This document shows, piece after piece, positions 62,660 to 64,000 of a stretch of DNA of 64,000 nucleotides. The translations under genes and the position numbers were made by a program. Source of the DNA: Brevundimonas sp. (GTDB lineage Bacteria; Pseudomonadota; Alphaproteobacteria; Caulobacterales; Caulobacteraceae); contig NZ_JAIYCP010000025.1 in assembly GCF_027487935.1 (NCBI RefSeq), positions 38,869 through 102,868 on the forward strand. The letters are read 5' to 3'. The notes under the pieces are model-generated. The model was not told the DNA's origin. It did not search any database and saw nothing but the letters and a program-made list of their open reading frames with translations. The number at the start of each line of letters is the position of its first letter. Position 1 is the first letter of the stretch.

Positions 62660-63735
62660 CATCTCGTCTGCCTGAATTGATCGCCATGGCCGAGGAGGGG
62701 TCGAGCGAGAAACGCCGCGCCCTGTTGCGCGAACTGACCGAGCATTTTTTCGGTTCTGCGACCCGCACCGCCTCCGAGGACGCCCTCTATGGCTCGGTCC
62801 TGGCCCGGCTGGCGACCGACATGGAGGCCGCGGTTCGCACCGAACTGTCCGTCCGGTTCGCCCAGGCGTCCGACGCCCCCCATGCCCTGATCCACCACCT
62901 CGCCAATGACGATGCCGCCGTCGCCTCGGCCGTCCTGACCGCTTCGCCGGTCCTGACCGATGAAGACCTGCTGGGTGTTGTCCGCAAACACGGGCAGGAG
63001 CATCTGCGCGCCGTCTCGTCCCGCCCCTCGGTGTCCGAGGTCCTGTCCGAGGTCATCGTCGAACGCGGCGACGACGAGACCCTGGGCACCCTGCTGCGCA
63101 ACGACGGAGCCCGGCTGTCCCGCAAGTCGTCGGAGGTCGCGGTCGAGCGGGCCAAGGTCAATCCGGCGCTGCATGAGGCGGCCGTCTCGCGCGTCGGCCT
63201 GCCGCCCGACCTGCTGAATGAGATGTATTTTGTCGTCGAGGCCCGGTTGCGGACCCGCATCCTCGAACAGAACGCCCGCATGGACCCCGCCCTGCTGGAG
63301 AGCGCTCTTGCCGCCGGCCGCGACCGGATCGCCACCAACGACGGTGCCCTGCCCGCCGACTACGCCGAATGCTTCGCCTATGTTGAAGAACTGAGAGCCG
63401 CCGGTCAGTTGACGCCGCAGATGCTGGCGCGGTTCCTGCGCTCGGGCAGCCGGACCTCGTTCCTGATCGCCCTGGCCCAGATGTCCGACATCGACTTCCA
63501 TACCGCCCGCCAGATCATTGAGCGCCGGGACCTGGACGCCCTGGCCGTGGTCTGCAAGTCGGCCGACCTCGATCGTGCCCTGTTCCTGACCTATGCCCTC
63601 GTGCTGCTCAACGACGACGGCGGGGCCATGGCCAAGGCTCAGTCCTTCGCCGGGATGTATACCGAGTTGACGAAGGACGCCGCGCTCAGGACCCTGCGCT
63701 TCTGGCGCATGCGCCGCGGAGCCGCCGCAGCCTAG
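62656..63735 (+). CDS. DUF2336 domain-containing protein
   Basis: FFGSATRTASEDALYGSVLARLATDMEAAVRTELSVRFAQASDAPHALIHHLANDDAAVASAVLTASPVLTDEDLLGVVRKHGQEHLRAVSSRPSVSEVLSEVIVERGDDETLGTLLRNDGARLS. Confidence 0.88.
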   Translation: MTSRLPELIAMAEEGSSEKRRALLRELTEHFFGSATRTASEDALYGSVLARLATDMEAAVRTELSVRFAQASDAPHALIHHLANDDAAVASAVLTASPVLTDEDLLGVVRKHGQEHLRAVSSRPSVSEVLSEVIVERGDDETLGTLLRNDGARLSRKSSEVAVERAKVNPALHEAAVSRVGLPPDLLNEMYFVVEARLRTRILEQNARMDPALLESALAAGRDRIATNDGALPADYAECFAYVEELRAAGQLTPQMLARFLRSGSRTSFLIALAQMSDIDFHTARQIIERRDLDALAVVCKSADLDRALFLTYALVLLNDDGGAMAKAQSFAGMYTELTKDAALRTLRFWRMRRGAAAA

Positions 63736-63778
63736 AGCAATCGGCGCTCCAGTTGACGCATTGGCCTCCAGCGACAAG

Positions 63779-64000
63779 GGTTCATCACAACGAGCACAAC
63801 GGGCCACAGCGGACACGACGGGATCGAGACGGTGGCACCATCGGGGATCGCTTCCTTCAGGCTCGATTTTTCGTCGGAGGAAGGTTCGGCGGCAAAGCCG
63901 CCCTTGTCTCGTTTCGTTGCCGGGAAGGATCGACACACGCGGCAACCGCACGGTCCCGTCGTGTCCGTTGTGACCGCGTTGTGCTCGCCGTGATGAACCT
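63779..64000. repeat. ~220-bp element with ~45-bp imperfect terminal inverted repeats (may extend past window)
   Basis: Left ggttcatcacaacgagcacaacgggccacagcggacacgacggga; right end reverse complement aggttcatcacggcgagcacaacgcggtcacaacggacacgacggga. Confidence 0.85.

Overview
This looks like a high-GC alphaproteobacterial chromosome window, probably Caulobacterales/Brevundimonas-like (inferred from gene content and protein similarity by eye; no search was run). The left half is mostly housekeeping: purQ/purL, phoD, a YmdB-like phosphoesterase, fau-6S RNA-zapA, tkt, purT, a two-component system next to an EF-hand protein, gap/pgk/fba, rpoH, kynU, purA and serC. From about 34.8 to 51.3 kb, on the minus strand, lies an apparently complete RcGTA-type gene transfer agent (GTA) structural cluster (gp1/gp2 to gp15). 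It is interrupted by plus-strand cargo: a VapBC-type toxin-antitoxin pair between terminase and portal, a three-gene block between prohead protease and capsid, and a DUF805 gene between gp11 and gp12. Several palindromic repeat elements sit in or next to GTA genes, two of them apparently translated in frame. The strongest candidate for an undescribed system is at 23.3-25.2 kb: a Tat-signal protein made of nine ~19-aa TGLTDSDSSDSAGNGRGNR repeats, followed immediately by a cupin_4/JmjC-type Fe(II)/2-oxoglutarate hydroxylase. This suggests an exported, repeat-modified, RiPP-like peptide. Other notable items are a 27-bp duplication of the pgk start flanking a palindromic element, an orphan PD-(D/E)XK-like protein between pgk and fba, and a BlaI/CopY-type operator.
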